A stretch of 25,161 bases of DNA from JANOQP01 sp044227705 (GCA_044227705.1 JBGAWE010000038.1:1-25161); one strand, 5' to 3'; numbered from the stretch's first letter, positions 1 through 7,766 are shown. The notes: generated by a model from the letters alone, not told the origin. A program made the numbers and translations.

Positions 1-864
1 GGCCATCAGCAAGGCGCGTCCGTTGCCCTCGGCCGTCGGCTGATGGACGGCTCCGACTGCCGCTCCTGCCACCAGACGGACGCGAAATCGGCCGGGCCGA
101 GCCTCGTCGAGATTTCCAAAAAGTACAAGGGCGAATGGGAAATCGAGGGCAAGCTGGCGGAGAAAATCATCAAGGGCGGCTCCGGCGTCTGGGGCGAGAC
201 GGGCATGTCGGCCCACCCGCAACTGACCAAGAGCGAGGCGATGGCGATGGCCCGCTACATCATGACGCTGGCCGATGAAAAAAAGGCCAACCGACCCCTC
301 GCGGGCGAGCACGTCGTGGAAGAGAAAAAGCCAGGAACCGTCACATTTTCAGCCAGTTACAGCGACCGGGGGGCCGATTTCGGGAAGCTGAAGATGCCGT
401 CGCAGACCGGCTCGGCGAGCGTCACGCTGCGCAGCGCGGAGATGCGGGCGAGCAGTTTCGACGTTGAGGAAAACACGCGGACGGGCAGGCTCGACTCGCT
501 CGGCGAGGCGGTCACGGGGCTGGGCGACGGGGCGTTTTTCGGCTTCGACGACTTCGATTTGACGGGGTTGACGGGGTTTTCGGCACAGCTTTCGGCGTTT
601 GAAGAGGGTTCAATGGGCGGGCAGCTAGAAATAAGGGCGGGGTCGGCGACGGGGCCGCTGCTCGCTTCAGGAGGCATCGGACGGGGCGAGCGGCAGTTGG
701 TGCGCTTGCCGTTTTCGCCCCCCCCGCCAACAACTTCCGTGCAGCTTGTTGGCGGGGACGCCGGCAAGGGCAAACGAGAGAAGCTTTTTTTCGTCTTCAA
801 AAACCCGGCGGCGAAAGGCAAACCGGTATTCGCCATCGGCAAATTGATGGCCGAAAAAAGGTGA
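1..864 (+). CDS. c-type cytochrome domain protein, C-terminal part (5' end outside window)
   Basis: The frame is open from base 1, so the start lies upstream of the window; the first ATG (43) falls inside the cytochrome fold and is not a credible start. A haem-binding CRSCH motif is encoded at 58-72. The Met in GMSAHP (205-207) is the likely distal haem ligand, and the residues up to about base 280 finish a class I cytochrome c domain. A linker follows, then a beta-rich region (about 340-860) resembling the CBM6-like carbohydrate-binding modules found at the end of Bacteroidota proteins that combine a PQQ-type sugar dehydrogenase, PKD and cytochrome c domains. Those upstream domains are not visible here, so the overall enzyme is an inference. 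The protein is probably periplasmic or surface exposed and used in electron transfer from sugar oxidation. A perfect 12-bp inverted repeat lies inside the coding sequence at 722-757. Confidence 0.8.
   Translation, partial: GHQQGASVALGRRLMDGSDCRSCHQTDAKSAGPSLVEISKKYKGEWEIEGKLAEKIIKGGSGVWGETGMSAHPQLTKSEAMAMARYIMTLADEKKANRPLAGEHVVEEKKPGTVTFSASYSDRGADFGKLKMPSQTGSASVTLRSAEMRASSFDVEENTRTGRLDSLGEAVTGLGDGAFFGFDDFDLTGLTGFSAQLSAFEEGSMGGQLEIRAGSATGPLLASGGIGRGERQLVRLPFSPPPPTTSVQLVGGDAGKGKREKLFFVFKNPAAKGKPVFAIGKLMAEKR
722..757. repeat. Perfect 12-bp inverted repeat inside the cytochrome gene
   Basis: CCCCGCCAACAA (722-733) and TTGTTGGCGGGG (746-757) are exact reverse complements separated by 12 bases. 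The right arm with its flank (748-762) matches the reverse complement of the palindrome at the right window edge (25144-25158) at 14 of 15 positions. It is read through in frame as part of the C-terminal module. Confidence 0.6.
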
Positions 865-893
865 GGTTTTCAGCAAAAGTTTTAAACACTTTG

Positions 894-923
894 TTGCACA
901 GGTTGAGGGCGATTGTACTTTTG
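894..923 (+). promoter_or_regulatory. Putative Bacteroidota-type promoter for the restriction-modification unit
   Basis: TTG at 894-896 is followed after 19 bases by TACTTTTG at 916-923. This fits the Bacteroidota primary sigma consensus, TTG about 19-21 bases before TAnnTTTG, at every defined position. Transcription would begin near 930, leaving a leader of about 55 bases before the methyltransferase ATG at 985. It is called from sequence match alone. Confidence 0.5.
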
Positions 924-984
924 GCCCGAGGGCAGCCCGCCATTTCAATTCGAGAAAACTTTCAAAACAGCAAGCCAGACAGGG

Positions 985-1959
985 ATGGAAGAAGTCAAGT
1001 TCATCGACCTTTTTTGCGGCATCGGCGGCTTCCGGCAGGCGATGGACGAGGCCTGCGCCGAGAACGGGCTGCGCTCGAATTGCGTGTTTTCATCGGATAT
1101 CGACCCGTTTTGCCAAGATTCCTATGAGGAAAACTTCGGCCACCGCCCCGTCGGCGACATCACGAAGGTCGACGAGCGCGACGTGCCCGACCACCAACTG
1201 CTCTTTGCCGGCTTCCCCTGCCAGCCGTTCAGCATCATCGGGCAACGGCAGGGCTTCGGCGACACGCGGGGCACCCTCTTTTTCGACATCGCCCGCATCC
1301 TCGAACACAAGCGGCCGACAGCTTTTGTGCTCGAAAATGTCAAACAACTTGTTGGCCACGACGGCGGGCGGACGCTCCAGACCATCCTGCGGACGCTCGA
1401 AGGGTTGGGCTACCACGTCCAGTACGCCGTGCTGAACGCGCTCGACTACGGGCTGCCGCAGAAGCGCGAACGGGTCATCATCGTCGGGCACCGGCAGCCC
1501 ATCCGATTTACTTTTCCCGAGCCGAGACGGCCGTTCAAGCCCCTGTCCGAAATCCTCGAAAAGAAGGTGGACTCGAAGTATTACGCCTCCGACTACATCC
1601 TCGAAAAGCGGCGGGCGCGGCACCAATCGGCCTACCGCCCGAGCATCTGGCACGAGAACAAGGCGGGCAACATCTGCTCCTATCCCTACTCGTGCGCGCT
1701 GCGGGCGGGGGCTTCGTACAACTACCTGCTCGTCGACGGCGAGCGGAGGCTCACGCCCCGCGAGATGTTCCGCCTGCAAGGCTTTCCTGATTCGTACAAA
1801 ATCACGGCGAACGACGGGCAGGCGCGGCGGCAGGCGGGCAACGCGGTGCCGGTCAACATCGTTAAAGCGGTCATCCTCAAGCTGCTGCCCTATGTGGCGA
1901 AGTCGATGGACATGTCCCCGGTGCTGCGCGAATACGAGCTTTCCGAGCATGGAAACTGA
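985..1959 (+). CDS. DNA (cytosine-5-)-methyltransferase of a type II restriction-modification system
   Basis: This 324-residue enzyme transfers a methyl group from S-adenosylmethionine to carbon 5 of cytosine. The C5-methyltransferase motifs are in canonical order: motif I FIDLFCGIGG (residues 6-15), motif IV GFPCQPFS with catalytic Cys79, motif VI ENV (117-119), motif VIII QKRERV (159-164), a short target-recognition region (about 170-250), motif IX RLTPREMFRLQGFP (255-268) and motif X QAGNAVPVN (283-291). All look intact. I chose ATG 985 because motif I begins five residues later as in the family; a TTG at 913 in frame would add a 24-residue non-homologous leader lying across the putative promoter. 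The stop overlaps the start of the next gene by 11 bases (ATGGAAACTGA). The recognition sequence cannot be read from this. Confidence 0.95.
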   Translation: MEEVKFIDLFCGIGGFRQAMDEACAENGLRSNCVFSSDIDPFCQDSYEENFGHRPVGDITKVDERDVPDHQLLFAGFPCQPFSIIGQRQGFGDTRGTLFFDIARILEHKRPTAFVLENVKQLVGHDGGRTLQTILRTLEGLGYHVQYAVLNALDYGLPQKRERVIIVGHRQPIRFTFPEPRRPFKPLSEILEKKVDSKYYASDYILEKRRARHQSAYRPSIWHENKAGNICSYPYSCALRAGASYNYLLVDGERRLTPREMFRLQGFPDSYKITANDGQARRQAGNAVPVNIVKAVILKLLPYVAKSMDMSPVLREYELSEHGN

Positions 1960-2691
1960 CCCCTCGCCCCGGCTGCGGACGGTCTCGAAGTCGGTCGCGG
2001 CCTTCCCGCTCAACGAGTTCCCGGCCGATTTTGCCCACCTTTTGGGGAAAGAGCTTGTCTACCTCCTTGCCGCGAAGGGCAAGGCCGACCTCGAAGGATC
2101 CGAGTGGGAGGCCATCTTCGCGACGTGCATCGGCGCCGACTGGAAGCCGTCGAACGTCGGCCTCGACGACGTGGTGATGGGCAACACGGCCTGGGGCGCG
2201 AAGTCGGTGAAAAGTACGCGGCCATCGGCGCAAAAGCAGGTCAGGCTCATTTCAGGCCGCAACTCTCCCGTCTATTCTTTCGACGAAAAAATCGACACGC
2301 GGGCCGACCCCGGCCTTGTCGGCAAGCTCGTTTTGGACATCTGGAACGAGCGCGTCTCGGCCGTCCGCGAACGGTTCAAACATCTGCGGACGGTGGTTTT
2401 GGTCAAATCCGACGACTTGACGGAGGTCGTCGTTTTCGAGTTCGAGACCATCCGTTTTGACCCCGAACTTTTCCGCTGGGAATGGAACAAGAACCACAAC
2501 CTCACCGGCCACGACACGCCCACCGTCACTTCTGGCAGCCGCACGGGTCGCAGTTCACGGTGGTCGAGGAGGTTCCGGCGCGGCACCTTGTTGTGCGCGT
2601 CCGGCAGCCGGAAAGGTTGGACAAGGAGCAGGTTTTGCGGACGCTCGGTTTTGACAAAACATGGGTCTCGGTGGAACAAAAAGCCACCTGA
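1949..2691 (+). pseudogene. Type II restriction endonuclease-like gene, broken by a single-base frameshift
   Basis: The gene starts at ATG 1949, overlapping the methyltransferase stop, which is the usual arrangement for a paired endonuclease. The first frame reads sensibly to about base 2524 (residue 192). After that it turns into an Arg/Ser-rich shadow ending at 2707, while the frame one base back reads a good protein, HFWQPHGSQFTVVEE, to a TGA at 2689-2691. Adding one G near 2525 would give TPTGHFWQPHGSQF and one protein of about 247 residues. A stretch GLDDVVMGNTAWGAKSVK (71-88) could hold a divergent PD-(D/E)XK nuclease core (Asp73/74 and Lys85 or Lys88), but the acidic residue expected before the lysine is not obvious. 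The nuclease role is inferred mainly from context. The defect may be a real mutation or a sequencing error. Confidence 0.72.
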
Positions 2692-2703
2692 ACCCGCCCG
2701 AAC

Positions 2704-3006
2704 ATGAACCAACAGCATGAAAAGTCGCCGCACATCCTCAACACCTCGGCCACGCTGCTGGGCATCTGCTTTTTGGTGATGACCTCCATCCGCGCCAACC
2801 AGTTCTCTGAATCGACCGTGCTCGACGAGCTGGCGGCGGTCGCCACGCCGTTTTTCATGGCCTCGTGCCTGCTTTCCTTTCTTTCAATTCGAAGCCCAAC
2901 GGCTCGGGGCGAGGTTTACGAGCGGGTGGCGGACTGGATTTTCCTCGCCGGGCTGGGGTTCCTGACGGTCATCTCGCTGCTCGTCTCGTTCAATTTCGTG
3001 GTTTGA
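2704..3006 (+). CDS. Small membrane protein of unknown function
   Basis: A 100-residue protein with three hydrophobic segments (about residues 14-28, 43-62 and 77-98) and a charged loop (SPTARGEVYERVADW) between the second and third, so it is probably an inner-membrane protein with three helices. The start is ATG 2704, 12 bases after the end of the restored endonuclease frame, suggesting co-transcription with the methyltransferase. I recognise no domain that gives a function. Conserved small membrane proteins of this kind exist in Bacteroidota, but I cannot name the family. RtcB begins 48 bases downstream on the same strand. Confidence 0.75.
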   Translation: MNQQHEKSPHILNTSATLLGICFLVMTSIRANQFSESTVLDELAAVATPFFMASCLLSFLSIRSPTARGEVYERVADWIFLAGLGFLTVISLLVSFNFVV

Positions 3007-3054
3007 ACCATTTGGCCGGGCCGAGCCGTTTGTGGGCCGATTTGGACAAAAGCC

Positions 3055-4257
3055 ATGCAAAACCTCACCATTTTCGGCCAAACGCTCATCGACGATAAGA
3101 CCGTCGAGCAGATCCGCCGCTGCCGGACCGGCCCCTCCGACCTCGCCGCGCTCACCGCCGACGCGCACTACGGCTACGGCCACCCCATCGGCGGCGTGGT
3201 CGCATATCCCGACAAGATCTCACTATCCGGCGTAGGCTTCGACATCGCCTGCGGAAACAAGGCCGTCCGCACCGACCTCATGGCCGCCGACGTCGACATC
3301 GACGGGGTGATGGACGAGATTTTCAAAAACATCGGCTTCGGCGTCGGCCGCCCGAACCCGAAACCCATCGACCACCCGGTTTTCGACTCGATTTCAAAGG
3401 CAGATTTCGCGCCGCAGCGGGCGATGATGCGCTTGGCGATGGAACAGCTCGGCACCGTCGGCTCGGGCAACCACTTCATCGACCTTTTCGAGGAAAAGGA
3501 GACGGGGCGGCTCTGGGTCGGCGTCCACTTCGGCTCGCGCGGCTTCGGCCACAAGACGACGACAGGCTTCATCGCCCTGAAAATGGGGAAGAAATTCACC
3601 GACCACGTCAACGAGGGCGGGATGGACGCGCCGCCGATTTTGTTCGATTCCAACTCAGAAATCGGGCAGGACTACCTCGCCGCCATGCGCCTCGCGGGCG
3701 ATTACGCCTATGCCGGGCGCGATGTCGTCGTCGAAAAAGTGCTCGAAATTCTCGGAGCAAAGGCCGATTTCGAGGTCCACAACCACCACAACTTTCTCTG
3801 GGAGGAGGAGCACGGCGGCGAGAAATACTTCGTCGTTCGGAAAGGCGCGACGCCCGCCTTCCCCGGCCAGCTCGGATTCATCGGCGCGACGATGGCCGAC
3901 ACCTCCGTCATCGTTCGCGGTATCGACTCCGAATTGAGCCGCGCCGGGCTTTACTCGACGGTCCACGGTGCGGGCCGGGCCATGTCGCGGACGCAGGCGG
4001 CGGGCAAGAAGCGGTTCCGAAACGGGAAGGTCGAGTACCTCTCGAAGGGCCTCGTCGACTGGGTTTCCGTCAAAAAAGAGGTGAAAAAGCGCGGCATCGC
4101 CCTGCGCGGGGCCGGTGCAGACGAGGCTCCGGAGTGCTACAAAAAGCTCGACCACGTCCTCGCCCACCATGAGGGGACGATCGAAATCCTGCACCGGCTG
4201 CGGCCCATCGGCGTGGCGATGGCGGGGGCGGACGTTTTCGACCCGTACAAGGATTGA
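3055..4257 (+). CDS. rtcB: RtcB-family RNA ligase
   Basis: A 400-residue cytoplasmic ligase of the RtcB family, which joins RNA 2',3'-cyclic phosphate or 3'-phosphate ends to 5'-OH ends using GTP and Mn2+. Expected active-site elements are present: GVGFDIACG with Asp64 and Cys67, GSGNHF with His140, HFGSRGFGH with His159, VHNHHN (241-246), and VHGAGR with His304 in the position of the guanylylated histidine. The length is near the shorter bacterial RtcB forms (about 380-410), below the archaeal and E. coli-type lengths. The classical bacterial DIGCG is DIACG here, a small variation. No archease, rtcA or rtcR gene is adjacent, so it is not in the well-known sigma54 rtcBA operon. It may be transcribed with the restriction-modification cluster, or alone for RNA repair. 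Confidence 0.93.
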   Translation: MQNLTIFGQTLIDDKTVEQIRRCRTGPSDLAALTADAHYGYGHPIGGVVAYPDKISLSGVGFDIACGNKAVRTDLMAADVDIDGVMDEIFKNIGFGVGRPNPKPIDHPVFDSISKADFAPQRAMMRLAMEQLGTVGSGNHFIDLFEEKETGRLWVGVHFGSRGFGHKTTTGFIALKMGKKFTDHVNEGGMDAPPILFDSNSEIGQDYLAAMRLAGDYAYAGRDVVVEKVLEILGAKADFEVHNHHNFLWEEEHGGEKYFVVRKGATPAFPGQLGFIGATMADTSVIVRGIDSELSRAGLYSTVHGAGRAMSRTQAAGKKRFRNGKVEYLSKGLVDWVSVKKEVKKRGIALRGAGADEAPECYKKLDHVLAHHEGTIEILHRLRPIGVAMAGADVFDPYKD

Positions 4258-4258
4258 C

Positions 4259-4286
4259 GTAGAGACGCGACAAATCACGTCTCTAC
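4259..4286. repeat. Short perfect palindrome of a dispersed-repeat type
   Basis: GTAGAGACG (4259-4267) and CGTCTCTAC (4278-4286) are exact reverse complements around a 10-base loop, placed directly after the rtcB stop. There is no following run of T, so it is a poor intrinsic terminator. GTAGAGACG...CGTCTCTAC palindromes recur as small dispersed elements in cyanobacterial and some Bacteroidota genomes; membership here is inferred from the sequence. Confidence 0.55.
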
Positions 4287-4355
4287 ATAACGGCGCGAGG
4301 CACCATTTTTGCCCCGACCCGGCCGGTTCCCGACCAATCAAATCCCGCTCTTCCC

Positions 4356-6095
4356 ATGCGCAACGCAGCCGCTTTTTTGCTCGTCCTGCTGTCTTTTTCG
4401 TTCAAAAACCCGCGCCCCGACCGGGTGGACGTGGCGGATTTCCCAAAGGCGTACTTTGCCTCGCCCGTCGGCCACGCCATCAAATTGAACGGCACTTTCG
4501 GCGAATTGCGGCCCGGCCATTTCCACGCCGGCCTCGACATCGACTCCAAAAACGGCGGCGTCGGCGAGGCGGTCCTTGCCGCGGCGGACGGGTTCGTCAC
4601 GCGGGTGGCGGTGCTGCGCGGCGGGTACGGGAACGTCATTTATATCAAGCACACCAACGGCTACGTCACTGTCTACGCCCACCTCGACCGCTTCTCGCCG
4701 GACATCGCCCGCTGGGTGAAAGCGGCGCAGTACGAAAAGGAGAGCTTCGCCGTCGACCTCGACCCGAAGGACGGGCAGTTTCCCGTCAGAAAAGGCGAGG
4801 AAATCGGGAAACTCGGCAACTCGGGCAGCTCGCAGGGGCCGCACCTCCACTTTGAAATCAGGGAGCCGAAGACGGGCCACGCGCTCAACCCACTCCTTTT
4901 CGAACTCGGCGTGGCCGACCAGACGCCGCCGCAAATCCGCGAGCTGCGGGCCTATTTCCTCAACGACAAAAAAGAGGAGGTCGGCCGCAAGCCCATCCCG
5001 CTCGTCAAAATCGGCAGCGAGTGGCGGGTGAAAGGCGACACGGTTCGGCTCGGCGCGTGGCGGGCGGCGTTCGGTCTGAAGGCATACGACTACCAGACGG
5101 GCAGCAGCTCGGCGCTCGGCGTTTACCAGATTCGGCTCGTCGTCGACGACGCGGAACAGTACGACTACCGGATGAACGAGCTTGACCAGGAAGAGGGCCG
5201 CTACCTCAACGCCCATATTGATTATTCGGCGAAGAAGACGATTGGCGCGTACATCAACCGGCTGTGGGTTCTGCCCGGCAACAAATTGCCGGTCTACCAG
5301 ACCTCCGGCGAATCGGGGGTTGTCTCGCTTTACAAAGACCGGCCGCGCAAAATCTCCATCACGGCGGCCGATGCCTCGGGCAACGAGACGAGCATGACCT
5401 TCTGGGCCCTGCGCGACGAGACGATGGTCGAGCCGGAAGCCCCGGCCTTCAACTACGCCTTCCTCTGGGACGCGGAGAACCGCCTCAACCACGACGGCCT
5501 GCGCCTCGACCTGCCGCGCGGCAGCCTCTACCAGAACCTCTACCTCACGCTCGACACGCGGCGCGACGAGCGGCGCGGCTTCCTCTCGCTCGTCCACTCG
5601 GTACAGGACAACCGCACGCCGGTGCACCGCTATTTCCCGCTCGCCATCCGGCCGGACAGCCCGATACCGGCCGATTTGCGGCCGAAGGCGTTCGTCGCGT
5701 ACATGGAAAAACCGACCAGCAAGCCCGAGAACGCGGGCGGAAAATGGGACGGCGACTGGCTCGAAACCCGCACCCGCGAGCTGGGCAGCTACGCCATCCT
5801 CGTCGACACGGAGCCGCCGACCATCACGCCCATTGTTTTCAAAAAGGACATGAGAAAGGCCAGCGGCATGGCCTTCCGCATCGCCGACAACTTCCCGACG
5901 ACGGGCAAGGCCGACGGCCTCGACTGGCGCGCGACCGTGGACGGCCAATGGATTTTGATGGAATACGACTCGAAAAAGGCCCGCCTCACCCACGTCTTCG
6001 ACGGCCGCATCGGGCCGGGCGAGCACACCCTGCGCCTCGTCGTGACGGACGACAGGGGGAACAATCGGGTGTTCGAGCAGAACTTCCTCCGATGA
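4356..6095 (+). CDS. M23-family (LytM-type) metallopeptidase, exported
   Basis: A 579-residue protein with an N-terminal hydrophobic segment (residues 4-16), so probably exported to the periplasm or envelope. Residues 38-175 form an M23 peptidase domain: HFHAGLD gives zinc ligands His57 and Asp61, and HLHFEIR gives catalytic His163 and ligand His165. YAHL at 108-111 supplies the second catalytic His. All are intact, so an active peptidoglycan endopeptidase is likely. A segment of about 35 residues (113-148) is inserted between YAHL and the usual KGEEIGKLGNSG run. The C-terminal 390 residues are beta-rich, ending in a GEHTLRLVVTDDRGN stretch like an Ig-type domain; their role is unknown. The start is the ATG just before the signal sequence. 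Confidence 0.9.
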   Translation: MRNAAAFLLVLLSFSFKNPRPDRVDVADFPKAYFASPVGHAIKLNGTFGELRPGHFHAGLDIDSKNGGVGEAVLAAADGFVTRVAVLRGGYGNVIYIKHTNGYVTVYAHLDRFSPDIARWVKAAQYEKESFAVDLDPKDGQFPVRKGEEIGKLGNSGSSQGPHLHFEIREPKTGHALNPLLFELGVADQTPPQIRELRAYFLNDKKEEVGRKPIPLVKIGSEWRVKGDTVRLGAWRAAFGLKAYDYQTGSSSALGVYQIRLVVDDAEQYDYRMNELDQEEGRYLNAHIDYSAKKTIGAYINRLWVLPGNKLPVYQTSGESGVVSLYKDRPRKISITAADASGNETSMTFWALRDETMVEPEAPAFNYAFLWDAENRLNHDGLRLDLPRGSLYQNLYLTLDTRRDERRGFLSLVHSVQDNRTPVHRYFPLAIRPDSPIPADLRPKAFVAYMEKPTSKPENAGGKWDGDWLETRTRELGSYAILVDTEPPTITPIVFKKDMRKASGMAFRIADNFPTTGKADGLDWRATVDGQWILMEYDSKKARLTHVFDGRIGPGEHTLRLVVTDDRGNNRVFEQNFLR

Positions 6096-6160
6096 TTTTT
6101 TTGGGAGAATGCTGGGACGGTCCCGATCATTTGCCGTTTCCCGCCCGCCCGTCACGACCA

Positions 6161-6181
6161 ACAATTGACAATTAACCATTC
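6161..6181 (+). repeat. Three degenerate tandem 7-mers just before the nitroreductase start
   Basis: ACAATTG, ACAATTA and ACCATTC lie head to tail and end 5 bases before the ATG at 6187. The AT-rich block stands out from the GC-rich surroundings. Similar three-unit 7-mer arrays precede two other genes in this window (12734-12754, 20046-20066). Confidence 0.6.
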
Positions 6182-6186
6182 AAGAC

Positions 6187-6738
6187 ATGGACATCAACGA
6201 CCTCATCCGCCGCCGCCGCGCCATCTTCCCGAAGACCTACATCGTCGGAAGGCCCGTCGAGCGGACCACCATCGAGCAGCTCCTCGAAAACGCCCGCTGG
6301 GCGCCCACCCACAAGCGCAGCGAACCCTGGCGGTTCAAGGTTTTCCACTCGGAGGAAGGCCGCGCCCGGCTCGGCGAGTACCTCGTCGACTGGAACGAGC
6401 GCAACGGAAAGGAGCCTTTAACCCCCGAAAAGCGCGAAAAAATCCGTGAAAACCCGCTCCGCGCGGGCTGCGTCATCGCGCTCTGCATCCACCCCGACCC
6501 GACCCTGCCCGAATGGGAAGAGGTCGCCTCAATGGCCTGCGCCGTCGAGAACATGTGGCTCACCTGCACCTCCATCGGCCTCGGCTGCTATTGGAGCAGC
6601 CCCCGCGCCGCGCTCGAGGCCCGCGAGTTTTTGAAATTGGAGGAAGGGGAAAAGTGCCTCGGCCTCTTTTACATCGGCTGGCACGAGATGCCGGAAATCC
6701 CGGGCGTTCGGAAGCCGGTCGAGGCCGAATGGCTCTAA
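6187..6738 (+). CDS. Nitroreductase-family flavoprotein
   Basis: A 183-residue cytoplasmic FMN-dependent oxidoreductase of the nitroreductase superfamily, closest in layout to the short YdjA-like group. The N-terminal IRRRRAIFPKTY matches the flavin-phosphate-binding RRxxR-type start, and residues 36-49 (NARWAPTHKRSEPW) match the second flavin-contacting stretch (A-P-x-H...PWRF). The Gly-rich GLGCYWSSP near residue 131 matches the third. These enzymes use NAD(P)H to reduce nitro compounds or quinones; the native substrate is not predictable. The start follows a 7-mer repeat array by 5 bases. Its TAA overlaps the stop of the convergent thiL gene by four bases, so the two transcripts run into each other with no terminator between them. 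Confidence 0.9.
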   Translation: MDINDLIRRRRAIFPKTYIVGRPVERTTIEQLLENARWAPTHKRSEPWRFKVFHSEEGRARLGEYLVDWNERNGKEPLTPEKREKIRENPLRAGCVIALCIHPDPTLPEWEEVASMACAVENMWLTCTSIGLGCYWSSPRAALEAREFLKLEEGEKCLGLFYIGWHEMPEIPGVRKPVEAEWL

Positions 6739-7766
6739 AAATGGTTCCAGCCCTGCGCCTTTAGTGCGTGAACGTTCCCACCCTTCGTGTGCAGCATCAC
6801 GCCGTCGGCCGCGCCGGTGATTTCCCCGGCGATGTAGATGTCGGGCAGGAAGCGCACCTTTTCCACGTCGGCCGGGTCGATGGTGAAAAGGAGTTCGTAG
6901 TCCTCGCCGCCGGAAAGGGCACAGGTGGCGGGGTCGAGGCCGAATTCGATGGCTTGCAGCTCGGCGTCGGGGTGGATGGGGATGCCGCTCTCCTCCAAAA
7001 ACGCGCCCACGTTCGACTGCTTGCACAGGTGCATCAACTCGCTGGCCAGCCCGTCGGATATGTCAATCATCGAGGTCGGCACGAGGTCGTTTTTGGCGAA
7101 CGCCTCGATGGCGTCGCGCCGGGCCTCGGGCTTCAACTGCCTCTGAATCAAGTACTTGCGCTCACCGAGTTCCGGTTTTATGGTCGGGTCGTTCTGCCAG
7201 AGCTGTTTCTCCCTTTCCAAAATCTGGAGGCCGAGATAGGCCGCGCCGAGGTCGCCGGTGATGCAGATGAGGTCGCCCTTTTTCGCGCCGGAGCGGTGAA
7301 CGACCTTCCCTTTTTCGCCCTGCCCGATGGCGGTGACGGAGATGAAAAGCCCGCGCGGCGAGCTGGTCGTGTCGCCGCCGACGAGGTCGACGTCGTACTC
7401 GCGGCAGGCGGCTCGGATACCGTCGTAAAGCTCGTCGAGCGCCTCGACCGAGAATCGGTTGGAGATGGCAAGCGAGACCGTGATTTGCTTCGGCCGCCCG
7501 TTCATGGCGTAGATGTCGCTCAAGTTGACCACGACGGCCTTCCAACCGAGGTGCTTGAGGGGCATGTAGGCGAGGTCGAAGTGGATTCCCTCGACGAGGA
7601 GGTCGGTCGAGACGAGGGTCAAAAAGCCGTCGTTGTCGATGACGGCCGCGTCGTCGCCGACGCCTTTGAGGGTGCTTTCGTGCTCGGTTAGGAAGCCTTT
7701 CGTCAAGTGGTCGATGAGGCCGAACTCGCCGAGGGCGGAGATTTCGGTGCGGGACTGCTCGGGCAT
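6735..7766 (-). CDS. thiL: Thiamine-monophosphate kinase
   Basis: A 343-residue cytoplasmic kinase that phosphorylates thiamine monophosphate to thiamine pyrophosphate with ATP, the last step of cofactor synthesis. The length is typical. Family marks are GVGDDAAVI (35-43, metal/ATP-binding Asp38 and Asp39), STDLLVEGIHFD (53-64), NLSDIYAMNG (81-90), a GGDTTSSP motif and MIDISDGLASEL with a further catalytic Asp pair. I chose the ATG giving MPEQSRTEIS, which starts 20-30 residues before the first conserved motif; longer readings run back through the upstream gene. The upstream reverse-strand gene ends 50 bases before this start, so the two are probably one operon. No other thi genes are in the window and no TPP riboswitch is seen. 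Confidence 0.95.
   Translation of the reverse strand: MPEQSRTEISALGEFGLIDHLTKGFLTEHESTLKGVGDDAAVIDNDGFLTLVSTDLLVEGIHFDLAYMPLKHLGWKAVVVNLSDIYAMNGRPKQITVSLAISNRFSVEALDELYDGIRAACREYDVDLVGGDTTSSPRGLFISVTAIGQGEKGKVVHRSGAKKGDLICITGDLGAAYLGLQILEREKQLWQNDPTIKPELGERKYLIQRQLKPEARRDAIEAFAKNDLVPTSMIDISDGLASELMHLCKQSNVGAFLEESGIPIHPDAELQAIEFGLDPATCALSGGEDYELLFTIDPADVEKVRFLPDIYIAGEITGAADGVMLHTKGGNVHALKAQGWNHF

Noticed and set aside
1344..1356. AACTTGTTGGCCA segment resembling the GTTGG palindromes
   Set aside because: It encodes the conserved KQLVGH residues after the ENV motif of the methyltransferase, so similarity to the repeat is likely chance.
1090..2013. Long reverse-strand open frame opposite the methyltransferase
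   Set aside because: It is a shadow of the forward gene; composition is Val/Asp/Arg-rich repetitive sequence with no motif, while the forward frame carries all methyltransferase motifs.
5264..6175. 303-residue forward open frame inside the M23 gene
   Set aside because: Arg/Pro/Gly-rich out-of-frame product typical of GC-rich shadows, without homology-like pattern.
4338..6179. 613-residue reverse-strand open frame opposite the M23 peptidase
   Set aside because: The high GC content keeps the antisense frame open; it has no recognisable domain, whereas the forward frame has intact M23 motifs.
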